DNA from: Larkinella soli
GTDB lineage: Bacteria > Bacteroidota > Bacteroidia > Cytophagales > Spirosomataceae
Direction: 5' to 3'
DNA: 64,000 bases
Assembly (NCBI RefSeq): GCF_003703975.1
Contig: NZ_QTJY01000003.1
Location: 310,001 to 374,000 of the forward strand
The notes beneath the pieces are model-generated. The model ran no database searches, was not told the origin of the DNA, and saw only the letters and a list, made by a program, of their open reading frames with translations. Positions 63,422 through 64,000 of the stretch are shown piece by piece (the stretch's first letter is position 1; each line of letters begins with the position of its first letter). A program made the translations under genes and the position numbers.

Positions 63422-64000
63422 GAAGAATATTTTTTGGTTTCTCGGACTCGTGCTGTTCCTCTCGGCCTGCGTAAGTTCGGAAAAGTTACAGAAAAACCAG
63501 TATCTGCTCTACGGCCAGACCATCCGGGGGAACAAGGCCATTCCGAGCGGAGATCTGGAGGATCTGATTCCCCAGAAACCGAACCGGAGGCTGCTCCGGC
63601 TGCCCATCACCCCGGCCCTCTGGTTCTATCAGATCGGGTCGCGAAATTACAACCGCGAGGCCGTGCAGGCCGAACTCAACGCCAAACTCCAGGAATATGA
63701 AGCCCTGACGGCCCGCAACGACTCGACCAACGCCTTTAAAAAAGAAGTGAAGCGCATGAACCGGCAGATCACCCGACTGCGCCGGAAGGCCGAAGAAGGC
63801 AACTGGGTGATGCGCGTCCTGGGCGAACCCCCGGCCTACTTCGTGGAAGCCGACGCAAAGGAGAACGCCGAAAAAATGCAGCGGTACCTGTTCAACAAAG
63901 GGTTCTTTCTCGGGAAAGCCGGCTATTCCATCGACAGCAGCACGACGCTCGGACGGCGGGTGCGGGTGACCTATACCATCACGGAAAACATTCCTTTCCA
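63420..64000 (+). CDS. TamL/BamA-family outer-membrane assembly lipoprotein, N-terminal part
   Basis: The frame opens at the ATG at 63420 and is still open at the window end (193 codons visible). Type II signal peptide with lipobox LSAC and the lipidated Cys at position 17. After YLLYGQTIRGNKAIPSGDLEDLIPQKPNRRLLR a helical stretch follows and POTRA-like sequence begins (MQRYLFNKGFFLGKAGYSI, RRVRVTYTITENIPF). This arrangement fits TamL, the lipidated TamA homologue of Bacteroidota, which helps insert or translocate outer-membrane proteins. The barrel lies beyond the window. Confidence 0.82.
   Translation, partial: MKNIFWFLGLVLFLSACVSSEKLQKNQYLLYGQTIRGNKAIPSGDLEDLIPQKPNRRLLRLPITPALWFYQIGSRNYNREAVQAELNAKLQEYEALTARNDSTNAFKKEVKRMNRQITRLRRKAEEGNWVMRVLGEPPAYFVEADAKENAEKMQRYLFNKGFFLGKAGYSIDSSTTLGRRVRVTYTITENIPF

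Overview
The window looks like a chromosomal piece of a GC-rich member of the Bacteroidota, most likely order Cytophagales (Spirosomaceae-like). The reasons are two SusC/SusD outer-membrane pairs, two secreted proteins with type IX secretion (T9SS) C-terminal sorting domains, a TamL-type lipoprotein, an aerotolerance batB-batC pair, and promoters with the Bacteroidota -7 box TAnnTTTG and few Shine-Dalgarno sequences. The genus cannot be fixed from the sequence alone.

Layout. 1-4.4 kb: the end of a LuxR-type response regulator, a TPR histidine kinase, a secreted beta-propeller and a single-domain response regulator. 4.5-7.1 kb: a TonB-dependent barrel and tRNA-Arg. 7.2-19.4 kb: a Tat-type metallo-hydrolase, an acetyltransferase, a secreted trypsin-fold protein that has lost its catalytic Ser and His, a coupled secreted fibre-like protein, a lipoprotein, a large hybrid sensor/AraC regulator, membrane proteins and a DUF1593 protein. 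19.5-23.5 kb: an accessory island with very AT-rich DNA. It holds an ordered array of TGTAGTA heptamers, gene fragments, and a tightly coupled three-gene operon (ParA-type ATPase plus two uncharacterised proteins). It ends beside tRNA-Pro and tRNA-Ser. 23.7-38 kb: mostly housekeeping (batBC, thiolase, purC, STAS protein, a sugar oxidoreductase/epimerase/deoC cluster, rnz), an M4 protease with T9SS tail, and two glycosyltransferases. 38.4-47.6 kb: gltB-gltD-aminotransferase (ammonia assimilation), a queuosine-precursor transporter and an NTF2-like secreted protein. 47.7-62.6 kb: a nutrient-uptake locus read on the minus strand (sensor kinase, NarL-type regulator, susC-susD, susC-susD, small secreted protein). 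62.7-64 kb: an rRNA/tRNA methyltransferase diverging from a TamL/BamA-like gene cut by the window edge.

The most interesting signal is in the Sus locus. Five promoters share one layout: AAATCnCC, 6 nt, GGGGTAG-like heptamer, exactly 21 nt, then a -7 box of TAnnTTTG type. They precede susC2, susC1, the 143-aa secreted protein, and two stretches that look like small RNA genes (each a promoter, about 70-135 nt, and a terminator). One copy is palindromic and sits between the sensor kinase and one of the candidate RNAs. This suggests a local regulon, probably controlled by the adjacent kinase/regulator pair, that includes two undescribed small RNAs. All of this is read by eye; no similarity search was run.
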